In this document: positions 21,301 through 26,047 of the stretch, in pieces
Position numbering within the stretch: position 1 is the stretch's first letter
How the letters are laid out: the number at the start of each line of letters is the position of its first letter
Origin: Duganella sp. Leaf126
GTDB lineage: Bacteria > Pseudomonadota > Gammaproteobacteria > Burkholderiales > Burkholderiaceae_D
Assembly: GCF_001423125.1 (NCBI RefSeq)
Contig: NZ_LMNW01000033.1
Location: 169,855 to 233,854 of the forward strand
Reading direction: 5' to 3'
DNA length: 64,000 bases
Notes under the pieces: generated by a model
The model's database searches: none
Seen by the model: only the letters and a program-made list of their open reading frames with translations
Told to the model about the DNA's origin: nothing
Made by a program: the position numbers and the translations under genes

Positions 21301-23013
21301 GTCGGCCGCCACCAGCTGGTAGCTGGCGCCGCCGCTCGAGGTGGCGCCGTTCTTGTTGAACAGCGCAGCGATGGCCGTCACGTCGGCGCCGGTCAGCGTC
21401 ACCGAGAACGACGTGGCGCTGGTCACCTCGACGTTGCCGGTGGTGTTCAGGGTATAGGCGACGCCGCCCTCGCCGCGCAGCGACAGCTTGCCGACGGCGA
21501 TGTCGTTGGCTGCGCCCAGCGTGCCCACCAGGTTGGCGCCGGTCACGGTGAGGACGTGGCTGGTGGCGTCGTAGGTGGCGCCGGTGATGGTCGGCAGCTG
21601 CACGCTGGCCACCGTGATCGGATTGCCGGTCAGGTCCTGGCCGCTGGGGCGGCTGGCGTTCCAGTTCATCGCGGCCGACAGGTTGAAGCCGGTGCCATCG
21701 ACAGCGGTGCCGCCATTGTTGTTCAGTACCCCGGCCAGGGCCAGCTTGTCGGCGGCATTGAGCACCACCGCGAACGCGGTGCCGCTGGTCGCACTCACCA
21801 GCGACGAGGTCAGGGTATAGCTGCCGCCCTGGCCGGTGACGGTGAGCTTGGACGTATCGATGCTGTCGCCGGCGTTGATGCCGGCGGCCGTCACGGTCAG
21901 CACCCCGGTGGCGGCGTTATAGGCGCCCGCGGTGATCGACGGTGCAATGCGGCCGTTGGCCACCTGGACATCGTCGATGCCGACCTCGAAGCCGAGTGCA
22001 TTGACGATGCGGATGCCGAAGATGCCCTTGAAGTTGGCCGACGAGGCCAGGTTAAGCACGCCATCCTCGTTGAGCAGCAGGCCGGTCACCGACTGGCCGC
22101 CGCCCGTCGGCTGGTAGTTGGCGTCGAGCGCATAGACGGTAAACACGGTGTTGCCGAGCAGGTTGCCGACCGCGTTGCCGGTGCCGATCTTGATGCTGAG
22201 CAGGTCGAATACGCCGCTGTTGGCGCGCAGGTCCACGTAGCTGACCGGCGACAGCGTGGAACCGTTGACGGTCAGGCGGTCGTCGGTGACGGGCAGGCCG
22301 ATGACATTGGTGCCGTTGGCGTTGACCACCGCGATGCTGCCGCCGTTGCTGCTGCGCGTGTACAGGTCGAGGCCGGTGTTCAGGATGTTGGTGATATTGA
22401 CCACGGCGCCGGCAGCCAGGCCGGAGGCGTTGAGCAGCGTGACATTGCTGTTGGTGCCGAAGGTGAAGGTGCCGGCCGCGCCGTTGTTGACCAGCGCCAG
22501 CGTGTGCGCGTAGTCGTGCTGGGCCTGGGCCGACAGCGCGCTGGCCGCCTCGATGCTGCCGGTGGCCGCTTCCAGCACCCAGTTGGCGCCCAGCAGGTCG
22601 CTGCCGGTGGTGTCGGTCGAGGCGGCCACGTCGGCGCCGGTCAGGCCGGCCAGCGCATCGATGAAGGCCAGGCCCGCGTCGCCCTGCCCCACGTCGCAGC
22701 CGTACAGCAGCAGGTCGCCGCCCGCGCGCAGGGCACCGCCCCACCGGGCCAGCGCGGCCGCGTGGTCCGCCAGGCCGGCCGCGTCGAGCACCGTGTCGCC
22801 GAGCTGCAGCTGGCCGCTGGCGCCGTGGGAGACGATCTGGATGCTGTCCAGGCCTTCGAGTCCTTCGAGCGCGGTGGCGATCTGCTCGACGCCGTCGCCA
22901 TCGGCAGTCAGCTCGACCACCAGCACGCCCTCGGCCGCACTGGCCAGCAACACGCCGGCGTCGGCAACGCGGGCATCGATAAACAGGACCGAATGGTAGA
23001 GACGCTGGCTCAT
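9304..23013 (-). CDS. Giant Ig-repeat RTX adhesin with DUF4347 and DUF4214 domains
   Basis: 4569 residues. Residues 6-160 form a DUF4347-type domain (FIDARVADAGVLL, IVSHGASGQLQLG, LLLYGCDVGQG). A cadherin-like region follows, then about 30 Ig-like repeats of two alternating kinds: about 19 with a TFTFSEAPVGF...NPLVYTA pattern and about 11 with a SADNGASSTDLVT...QVSLDNGATW...VQVRVADAAGN pattern. Near residues 4140-4185 are RTX calcium-binding nonapeptides (GGNDILGTAGGNDYLDGG), flanked by two DUF4214 modules (about 4228-4320 and 4454-4561). There is no Sec signal, which fits type I secretion guided by the C-terminus. GGAG precedes the ATG. No HlyB/HlyD/TolC genes are adjacent. The likely role is surface attachment or biofilm formation, by analogy with LapA/BapA-type proteins. 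Confidence 0.9.
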   Translation of the reverse strand: MSQRLYHSVLFIDARVADAGVLLASAAEGVLVVELTADGDGVEQIATALEGLEGLDSIQIVSHGASGQLQLGDTVLDAAGLADHAAALARWGGALRAGGDLLLYGCDVGQGDAGLAFIDALAGLTGADVAASTDTTGSDLLGANWVLEAATGSIEAASALSAQAQHDYAHTLALVNNGAAGTFTFGTNSNVTLLNASGLAAGAVVNITNILNTGLDLYTRSSNGGSIAVVNANGTNVIGLPVTDDRLTVNGSTLSPVSYVDLRANSGVFDLLSIKIGTGNAVGNLLGNTVFTVYALDANYQPTGGGQSVTGLLLNEDGVLNLASSANFKGIFGIRIVNALGFEVGIDDVQVANGRIAPSITAGAYNAATGVLTVTAAGINAGDSIDTSKLTVTGQGGSYTLTSSLVSATSGTAFAVVLNAADKLALAGVLNNNGGTAVDGTGFNLSAAMNWNASRPSGQDLTGNPITVASVQLPTITGATYDATSHVLTVTGANLVGTLGAANDIAVGKLSLRGEGGVAYTLNTTGNVEVTSATSFSVTLTGADVTAIAALFNKNGATSSGGASYQLVAADDWNSAIGNANTSVAGASLVVTNVVNSPPTITGVSAGTVNDNASINPFANVSVADVNGDNVSLTINYTGANGVLTGAGLSGSAGSYTLSATTPAALTALLKALTFTPTDNQVAVGSSVNTTFSLTATDANGLASAVNTGTVVSALSVNDAPVVSGTTAGQAVAAGGTVRPFSNVVISDPDVGSAVIVTITVSSTNAGLGTFTAASASAAGFVTSDGGLTYTHTSTAPGAAQAALQSLVFQAAPGQAGSTTLAIAVNDGHVIVSNTATTVQSTVPSSTTALSVTFSADSGSSSTDLITNVAAQTISGTLSAGLQSGEQVQVSLDNGVTWTNAVASVGGTAFTLAGQTLPAGAGVLQVRVLNGGGSNTPLSVSYALDTTAPTTSGAAVVFSSDSGASSTDLITRTAQQTVTGTLTAALAADEHVEVSLNNGATWTTASASTGSSAWSLAGVTLTGSDTLQVRVVDAAGNTGAAHGTAYVLDVAAPTATLSTGVSVIGGGQTSTVTVSFSEVPVGLSLASFSGVNGTVSNLQATADPRVYTIDYAANGGVGGVTGGVQLVAGSYTDVAGNAGAAAAATSMSITLGPTVVISSDKASLNASQVANLTFTFSSTPFGFTASDIVASGGTVSNLVNQGNGVYTALFTPGANVNGPASVTVTGGSYTDFLGLAGGSGATPAIAVDTVAPTLAIATQATALHLGASTTVVFTFSEPPLGFDASDVQVTNAVLSNFAPTANPLIYTALLTPNSGIASGVATVSVNAGAYTDAVGNAGVAAVSAPLAIDTVAPLITGNGVTFSADNGASSTDLVTNVAAQTLGGTLTAALASGDTVQVSLDNGATWVNAAGAAGSSSWSLANVTLPGSGTVQVRVADAAGNHGLVFGAAYVLDSTAPTVAVTSSAAALGLGQSAQLTFAFIEAPFNFTPASLAVTGGAISGFTATANPLVYTAVFTPTPGQSGATASVAVIGGSYSDLAGNGGQAGAPAAIAVNTVVPTLTITSNDSTLALGETAQITFTFSSAPTGFSAASISAGNGTLSGFTATANPLVYTAQFTPTAGLAAASTSVGVAGGAWSDAFGNSGSGAVSLPIAIDTLAPSLVVTSSSAQLAAGQTAQITFTFSEAPVGFDAAAITASGGVLSGLSATANPLVYTALLTPTAGVQGVTASFALTPGAVTDAAGNALGTITQPGLTIDTQAPVAVTGNVLFSADSGASATDLVTNVAAQTISGTLGQPLGAGEFVEVSLDNGNAWTTATSAGAAWSLAGQTLAGSNVVQVRVSDAAGNHGAAFARSYVLDTSAPTATLSSNVAALKAGETATITLSFSEAPVGLSNASLSATGGTLGALTATSDPLVYTVAFTPAAGVNAGSGVVQLVAGSYSDLANNAGAGVTLPAIAIDTQAPLTIGGTVSFSSDSGASTSDLVTNVAAQTLSGVLNASLVAGETVQVSLDNGATWVTATAAAGAAGWTLANQTLNAGAGQQVQVRVADAAGNHGPVVGVNYVLDQSAPTVAITSSQTSLNGAEQPLITFTFSEAPVGFSAASLSVSGGTLSGFTATANPLVYTAVLTPSAGEAAGVATVTLPAGAYTDAAGNSGQGASAPTISYNTVAPGVALSSDVSVLKAGETATITIRFSTAPTGFTDADLVVSGGTLSPVAATADPLVYTAVFTPAAGVAQGTGAIGIATGAYTGNGGVTGLGANLAPIAIDNVAPTLVITSDRAVLGAGATAVVTFTFSEAPLGFALGSLGAANGTFSNLVQTADPLVYTAVLTPNANVAGASAQITVAPFSDLAGNGGSIGAVPAIAIDTVAPTLVSGSLTFSADNGASAADLVTDTAVQDLAGTLSGPLAAGEVVEVSLDNGASWQGAVTVPGATTWLLAGQVLNPGSGVVQVRVTDGAGNHGAVTGHAYTIDTTAPTVAITSAVASLRTGQSALVTLTFSEAPSGFTQADLVAVGGTLSNFTATANPLVYTVLLTPAAGQTGGASITLANGLYTDAAGNLGTGASLASLAIDTAAPVLTIDASASSLKVGETATITFTFSEAPASFALGDISVVNGTLGNFTASADRLVYTATFTPQAGLAAGNAIVSVAPNLIVDAAGNPGAGASSAPIAIDTLAPTITGASIAFSADNGASSTDLVTSIAAQVISGTLNGALAAGDTVQVSLDNGASWLTAVATSTTQWTLPLQLLPDNGGAAGAVQVRVADAAGNAGPVFSAGYTLDQTAPTVTVASSATALRAGEAATLTFTFSEVPTGFQQADLVAINGSLSGFATTADPRVFTVQLTPGANLSGASAFVTLAPGQYTDAAGNPGAGFTSPSIAVDTTPPVLQITSSAAALALGQQAVIRFSFSELPVGFDAADVAVTGGTLSGFAQTANPLVYTAILTPDQSVASGTATVSVAGGYTDAAGNPGAPASLAPVSYRTQAPTTAGATLDFSSDTGISSSDHLTINPLQTLTGTLNANLVAGELVELSLDEGATWIAAVAPVGGNAWALPTPVLLGAVGAVLVRVSDSAGNSGPVTSTAYAIDNVAPSVTIASDTATLSAGQRANLTFTFSEPPQGFTGVSLTVAGGTVSGLSATANLSVYTAVFTPAAGYNGAASVSLAPGSYGDSAGNPGLGGVLPTITVDTLAPGLTITSSSAQLKAGDTALITFTFSELLVGFGPAAVNVSNGTLSGLSATANPLVYTAVFTPSAGVAGASAAVSVAGGDYSDLAGNAGTGASSLQIAIDTLAPAASAIGFPRFSADTGVSDADLVTSVAAQVVSGSLSLPLASGESVQVSFDNGVTWQTAAVVTSGSETTWSLAHTLTGSGVLRVRVADAVGNLSPETINAYVLDQGAPTLAITSNVAALKIGESAQITFTFSEAPQSFSADAIVVTNGVLSGLAPTANPLVYTALFVPTAGLAGGVAGIALPAAAYTDLAGNLGQAAAGPQIAIDTLPPAAFVTGSPRFSLDTGVSNTDLVTSAAQQTVSGDLSQPLAAGDAVQVSFDDGATWLTAVVNGASWSLDHLLAGSGVLQVRVVDAAGNASATTVTPYVLAQGAPTVVITSNVPVANGVEPAIITFTFSAPPVDFSAANVAVTGGTLGALTATADPLVYTATFTPPAGVPAGSASIAVSGFSDLAGNTGADTSLPSLQIDTVAPPPTSGAISFSNDTGLAGDLLTNIAQQSLSGTLSAPPAAGDVVQVSIDGGRTWLQAVIRGQAWSLDGLVLPTNVNGILAVRVADAAGNVSTLQTVPYLVDTIAPTVAITSSAAVLAPGQAVTLTFTLSDPGVLDLSNIVVAGGTLSNFSGSGTTYTATLVPTGSAPVTIGVPAQLFTDAAGNANRAAAPLVLQVGSGESVLVDGVAVTTASGVDARTGVAVRTVTVPVVGSGRAEDIGTPHATLADIPLGIGANANGVGSTLTVSVPVGVGFEASGPSVLLAGALAALDLIGRIDDHTVASGTRDAMEAQARQFLASQAADELQQNGTLRVSGSGTLDNTMLLIAGDTSVQAGTMVTAQGLRASALAGVAANAVVDLDTEIALVIDARSLSGVGLQIDNLDFGAIIGAARVQGGQGSNFLIGDDAAQHITLTTGTDNDTLYGNGGNDILGTAGGNDYLDGGDGDDILFGGGGNDVLVAGTGNDVLQGGRTDSGQWRFVLKANGTVLGMHEATLLGGMQTITAAELNLAIGQLHFVNADAVRLETLSLLYHAAFDRAPDLPGLTFWTNQAMTAQQYAAGFLAEAEARDGLMKLGNADFVATLLRHTLDREPTASELSGYVARLDGAPGDLGQRAAVLSEIALTDAHKALWWTADGMALGGELLTEEQGWIAGSGNDRLVVGSGSNLLVGGDGIDTAVFTGSAASHLIVLGNHTSAGANGPDLMVGQGAGSMNTVRQVELAEFDDRVVDLGFAQASTATLREIGMLYQLTLDRSGDIKGVQYWVGQNLTGAALAHGFTQSAEFQQKYGVLDDAAFVTQMFRNITDAAPDAATLSRWDNYLDSHSRDEMVAQLVVDATLVGIQTGSDGLTLVGHW

Positions 23014-23082
23014 TGACTGCTCCGAAAAAAAGTTACGCTACAGCACGATTATCGGTAGCTTCAGAGCGATTACGAAATTTTC

Positions 23083-23097
23083 CTGTTTGCCAAACAG
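23083..23097. promoter_or_regulatory. 15-bp palindrome upstream of the giant adhesin
   Basis: CTGTTTG-C-CAAACAG has perfect 7-base arms around one central base, 70 bases before the adhesin start in the divergent adhesin-gshA gap. With a single-base centre it cannot fold as a hairpin, so a dimeric repressor or activator site is the natural reading. The regulator is unknown. Confidence 0.45.
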
Positions 23098-23150
23098 TTT
23101 GTCCGGTGCAGCAAATGCCGGCGTCCGCTGGCGCACGTAATTCCCGGGGC

Positions 23151-23174
23151 GCATTTTGTTAAAATGCTCTTTTT
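23151..23174 (+). terminator. Hairpin plus T-tract upstream of gshA
   Basis: GCATTTT-GTT-AAAATGC is a perfect 7-bp stem with a 3-base loop, followed by TCTTTTT on the plus strand. It lies 84 bases before the gshA start. It could be an attenuator in the gshA leader, a leftover terminator, or a block to transcription entering from the adhesin side. The stem is AT-rich and therefore weak. Confidence 0.4.
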
Positions 23175-23258
23175 CCCGGGGTTTGGGCGGAGTTCGGCGG
23201 GTGAATCCAATTTCGGTTACTCTCAGCACAAAATGCATACGCTTAAAAGGATTACAAA

Positions 23259-24884
23259 TTGCCAACTCTACTGACACGGCGCCTGGCCCTGCTGGCCGAT
23301 GAACAACACCGCGCCGTGCTGGCAGGCGGTTTGCGCGGCATCGAGCGCGAAACGCTGCGCGTGGACGGCGCCGGCCAGCTGGCCCGCACCCGTCATCCGG
23401 TAGCGCTCGGGGCAGCGCTGACCCACCCGCAAATCACCACCGACTACGCTGAAACGCTGCTCGAATTCATCACGCCCGCGCAGGCCGACATCGCCACCAC
23501 CATCGCCAGCCTGGACGGCATCCACCGCTACGCGTACAGCAAGCTCGGCGACGAGATGTTGTGGAGCCAGTCGATGCCGTGCGCGCTGCCGCCCGAAGAA
23601 GAGATCGAGATCGCGTGGTATGGCACGTCCAACCTCGGCACGCTCAAGCATGTGTACCGGCGCGGCCTGGCGCTGCGCTATGGCAAGGCCATGCAGTGCA
23701 TCGCCGGCATTCACTACAACTATTCGCTCGACGAGCGCCTGTGGCGCGTGCTCGCTGCCGACGATGCCGCCCGCGCGCCGGCGGCCAAGCGCCTGTCGGC
23801 CATGGCTTACCAGTCGGAAGCCTACCTGGCCACGATCCGCAATTTCCGCCGCTACAGCTGGCTGCTGATGTATCTGTTCGGCGCCTCGCCGGCGCTGGCT
23901 GCCGGCTTCCTGCGCGGCCGCCAGCACCAGCTCGAACAACTCTCGGACGACACCCTGTACCTGCCGTATGCGACCAGCCTGCGGATGAGCGACCTCGGTT
24001 ATCAGAATGACGCCCAGTCGGGCCTGCGTCCGCACGAGAACTGCCTCGACAGCTACGTGGCAGCGCTGACGCGCGCGGTCAACCAGCCCTATGCCCCGTA
24101 CGCCGCGCTCGGTACCAAGCGCGACGGCGAGTGGATCCAGCTCTCCACCAATGTGCTGCAGATCGAAAACGAGTACTACGCCACCATCCGCCCCAAGCGC
24201 GTGATCCAGACCGGCGAACGGCCGATCCAGGCGCTGTGCGCGCGCGGCGTGCAATACATCGAGGTGCGCTGCATGGATGTCGATCCGTTCGAACCGGTCG
24301 GTATCAGCCTGGAAGCGGGCCGCGTGCTCGACGCCTTCCTGCTGTTCTGCGCGCTGGAGGAAAGCCCGGCCATCACGCCCGACGAGGGCGCGCGCCACAC
24401 CGCCAACTTTGCGCGCACGGTCAAGGAAGGCCGCCGCCCGGGCCTGATGCTCGACGGCGACCAGGGCCCGGTCGCGCTGGCGCAATGGGGCGCCGCGCTG
24501 CTGGAACGGATCCGCCCGGCCGCCGAGCTGCTCGACCGCCAGCGCGGCGACACCGTGCACGCCGACGCCCTGCGCGCACAGGCGGCCAAGCTGGCCGACC
24601 CGGACCTGACGCCGTCGGCCAGGGTGCTGGTGGCCCTGCGCGAACACGGCAACTCGTTTGCCGCCTTCGGCCTGGCGCAAAGCGCGCGCCACGCCGCCTA
24701 TTTCCGCAGCACGCCGCCGGCGCCGGCCGAGGCGGCCGCACTGGACCGGATGGCAGCCGACTCGCTGGCCGAGCAGGCCGCCATCGAAGCGGCGCCGCGC
24801 ACCAGTTTTGACGACTACGTGGCCGCCTACCGCAACAGCAATCTGTGCCACTCCCAGTACGGTGCCGCGTCGGACTGCGACTGA
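23259..24884 (+). CDS. gshA: Glutamate-cysteine ligase (TTG start)
   Basis: 541 residues. It joins glutamate and cysteine with ATP, the first and rate-limiting step of glutathione synthesis, in the cytosol. The E. coli-type family is recognisable from [10 protein letters not shown] near residue 28, [65 protein letters not shown] and [16 protein letters not shown]. Translation starts at TTG 23259, with AAGGA placed 7-8 bases upstream and no ATG alternative that keeps the conserved N-terminus. The amidohydrolase gene follows after 20 bases and may be co-transcribed. Confidence 0.95.
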   Translation: MPTLLTRRLALLADEQHRAVLAGGLRGIERETLRVDGAGQLARTRHPVALGAALTHPQITTDYAETLLEFITPAQADIATTIASLDGIHRYAYSKLGDEMLWSQSMPCALPPEEEIEIAWYGTSNLGTLKHVYRRGLALRYGKAMQCIAGIHYNYSLDERLWRVLAADDAARAPAAKRLSAMAYQSEAYLATIRNFRRYSWLLMYLFGASPALAAGFLRGRQHQLEQLSDDTLYLPYATSLRMSDLGYQNDAQSGLRPHENCLDSYVAALTRAVNQPYAPYAALGTKRDGEWIQLSTNVLQIENEYYATIRPKRVIQTGERPIQALCARGVQYIEVRCMDVDPFEPVGISLEAGRVLDAFLLFCALEESPAITPDEGARHTANFARTVKEGRRPGLMLDGDQGPVALAQWGAALLERIRPAAELLDRQRGDTVHADALRAQAAKLADPDLTPSARVLVALREHGNSFAAFGLAQSARHAAYFRSTPPAPAEAAALDRMAADSLAEQAAIEAAPRTSFDDYVAAYRNSNLCHSQYGAASDCD

Positions 24885-24904
24885 GCCAACCAGGGAGTCC
24901 GCGC

Positions 24905-25948
24905 GTGCTGACCTTCTACAACGAGCTGCACGACCAGCACCGGGGCCGCCACGAATTCTTCCGTGGCGCGCTGGTGCCCTGCTTCGAACAACCGGAACGG
25001 GCCGACGCCGTGCTGGCCGAACTGGGCCGGCGCGGGCTGGGGCGCATCGTCACACCGCAGGGCGTGCCGCTGATGTCGCTCGAACGCATCCATACCCCGC
25101 GCTACCTGCACTTCCTGCGCACCGCCTGGAGCGCCTGGCTGGCGCTGGACCCGGCCAATGCCGGCCGCGACGCCTTGCCGTCGGTCTGGCCGGTGCGCTC
25201 GCTGCGCCACGACATCGAACCCGACAATTTCACGGCCCGCATGGGCCTGTACTCGATGGACAGCGGCACGCCGCTCACGGCCGGCACCTGGACCGCCGCC
25301 AAGACCGGCGCCGACTGCGCGGTCAACGCCGCCCACGCGCTGCGCCTGGGCGAGCGCGGCGCGTTTGTGCTGAGTCGCCCGCCCGGCCACCACGCCGGCA
25401 AGGATTTTTTCGGCGGCTCCTGCTTCCTCAACAACGCCGCGCTGGCGGCCCAGCACATGCTCGACGACGGCGCCCGCAAGGTGGCCATCCTCGACATCGA
25501 CTACCACCACGGCAACGGCACCCAGAGCATTTTCTATGACCGCAGCGACGTGCTGTTCGTGTCGATCCACGCCGACCCGCGCAACGAATACCCGTTTTAT
25601 CTCGGCCACGCCGACGAGCGCGGCGACGGCGCCGGCCACGGTTTCAACATGAATTTGCCGCTGGCGCCGGGCAGCTCGGCCCAGGCCTGGTTCGCAGCGC
25701 TGGAAACGGCCTGCATCCGCCTGGGCAGCTTCGGCGCCGATGCGCTGGTGGTGTCGCTGGGCGTCGACACCTTTGCCGGCGACCCGCTGTCGCAGTTCGC
25801 CCTGCACAGCGCCGACTACCTGAAGATCGGCGAACGGCTGGCGTACCTGAACCTGCCCACCGCGTTCATCTTCGAAGGCGGGTACGCGGTCAGGGAGCTG
25901 GGCGTGAACGTGGTCAATGTGCTCGAAGGATTCGAAACCGCCTTATAA
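24905..25948 (+). CDS. Histone deacetylase-like / acetylpolyamine amidohydrolase
   Basis: 347 residues, zinc-dependent arginase/deacetylase fold. The active-site histidine pair H162/H163 is in SRPPGHHAGKDFF, the zinc ligands D199 and H201 are in ILDIDYHHGNGTQ, and FEGGYAV closes the site. Bacterial members remove acetyl groups from polyamines or from lysine-like substrates. HEFFRGALVPCFEQPERAD near the start resembles acetylpolyamine amidohydrolases more than class I/II histone deacetylases. The GTG at 24905 has GGGAG about 8 bases upstream; longer readings overlap gshA. Placement directly behind gshA suggests a shared transcript. The substrate is inferred, not shown. Confidence 0.85.
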   Translation: MLTFYNELHDQHRGRHEFFRGALVPCFEQPERADAVLAELGRRGLGRIVTPQGVPLMSLERIHTPRYLHFLRTAWSAWLALDPANAGRDALPSVWPVRSLRHDIEPDNFTARMGLYSMDSGTPLTAGTWTAAKTGADCAVNAAHALRLGERGAFVLSRPPGHHAGKDFFGGSCFLNNAALAAQHMLDDGARKVAILDIDYHHGNGTQSIFYDRSDVLFVSIHADPRNEYPFYLGHADERGDGAGHGFNMNLPLAPGSSAQAWFAALETACIRLGSFGADALVVSLGVDTFAGDPLSQFALHSADYLKIGERLAYLNLPTAFIFEGGYAVRELGVNVVNVLEGFETAL

Positions 25949-25952
25949 CCCT

Positions 25953-26030
25953 GTCATCCCCGCGCAGGCGGGGATCCCATTGTGCCTGCGGACCAGCGAC
26001 ATCGGATTGCCGCCTGCGCGGCAATGACAA
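25953..26030. repeat. Inverted REP-like pair between convergent genes
   Basis: The unit at 25953-25984 (GTCATCCCCGCGCAGGCGGG, then GATCCCATTGTG) and an inverted relative at about 26003-26030 (TTGCCGCCTGCGCGGCAATGAC) fill the gap between the convergent amidohydrolase and reductase genes. They share the core of the units near 4676 and 4930, and may act as a two-way terminator or mRNA stabiliser. Confidence 0.65.
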
Positions 26031-26047
26031 TGCCAGGGTCCCTGATG

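Noticed and set aside
15616-23016. A 2466-codon open frame on the plus strand opposite the giant adhesin
   Set aside because: It is antisense to a gene with clear Ig-repeat structure. Its composition (Arg/Gly/His/Ala-rich, no domains) is the shadow expected from repetitive GC-rich codon use.
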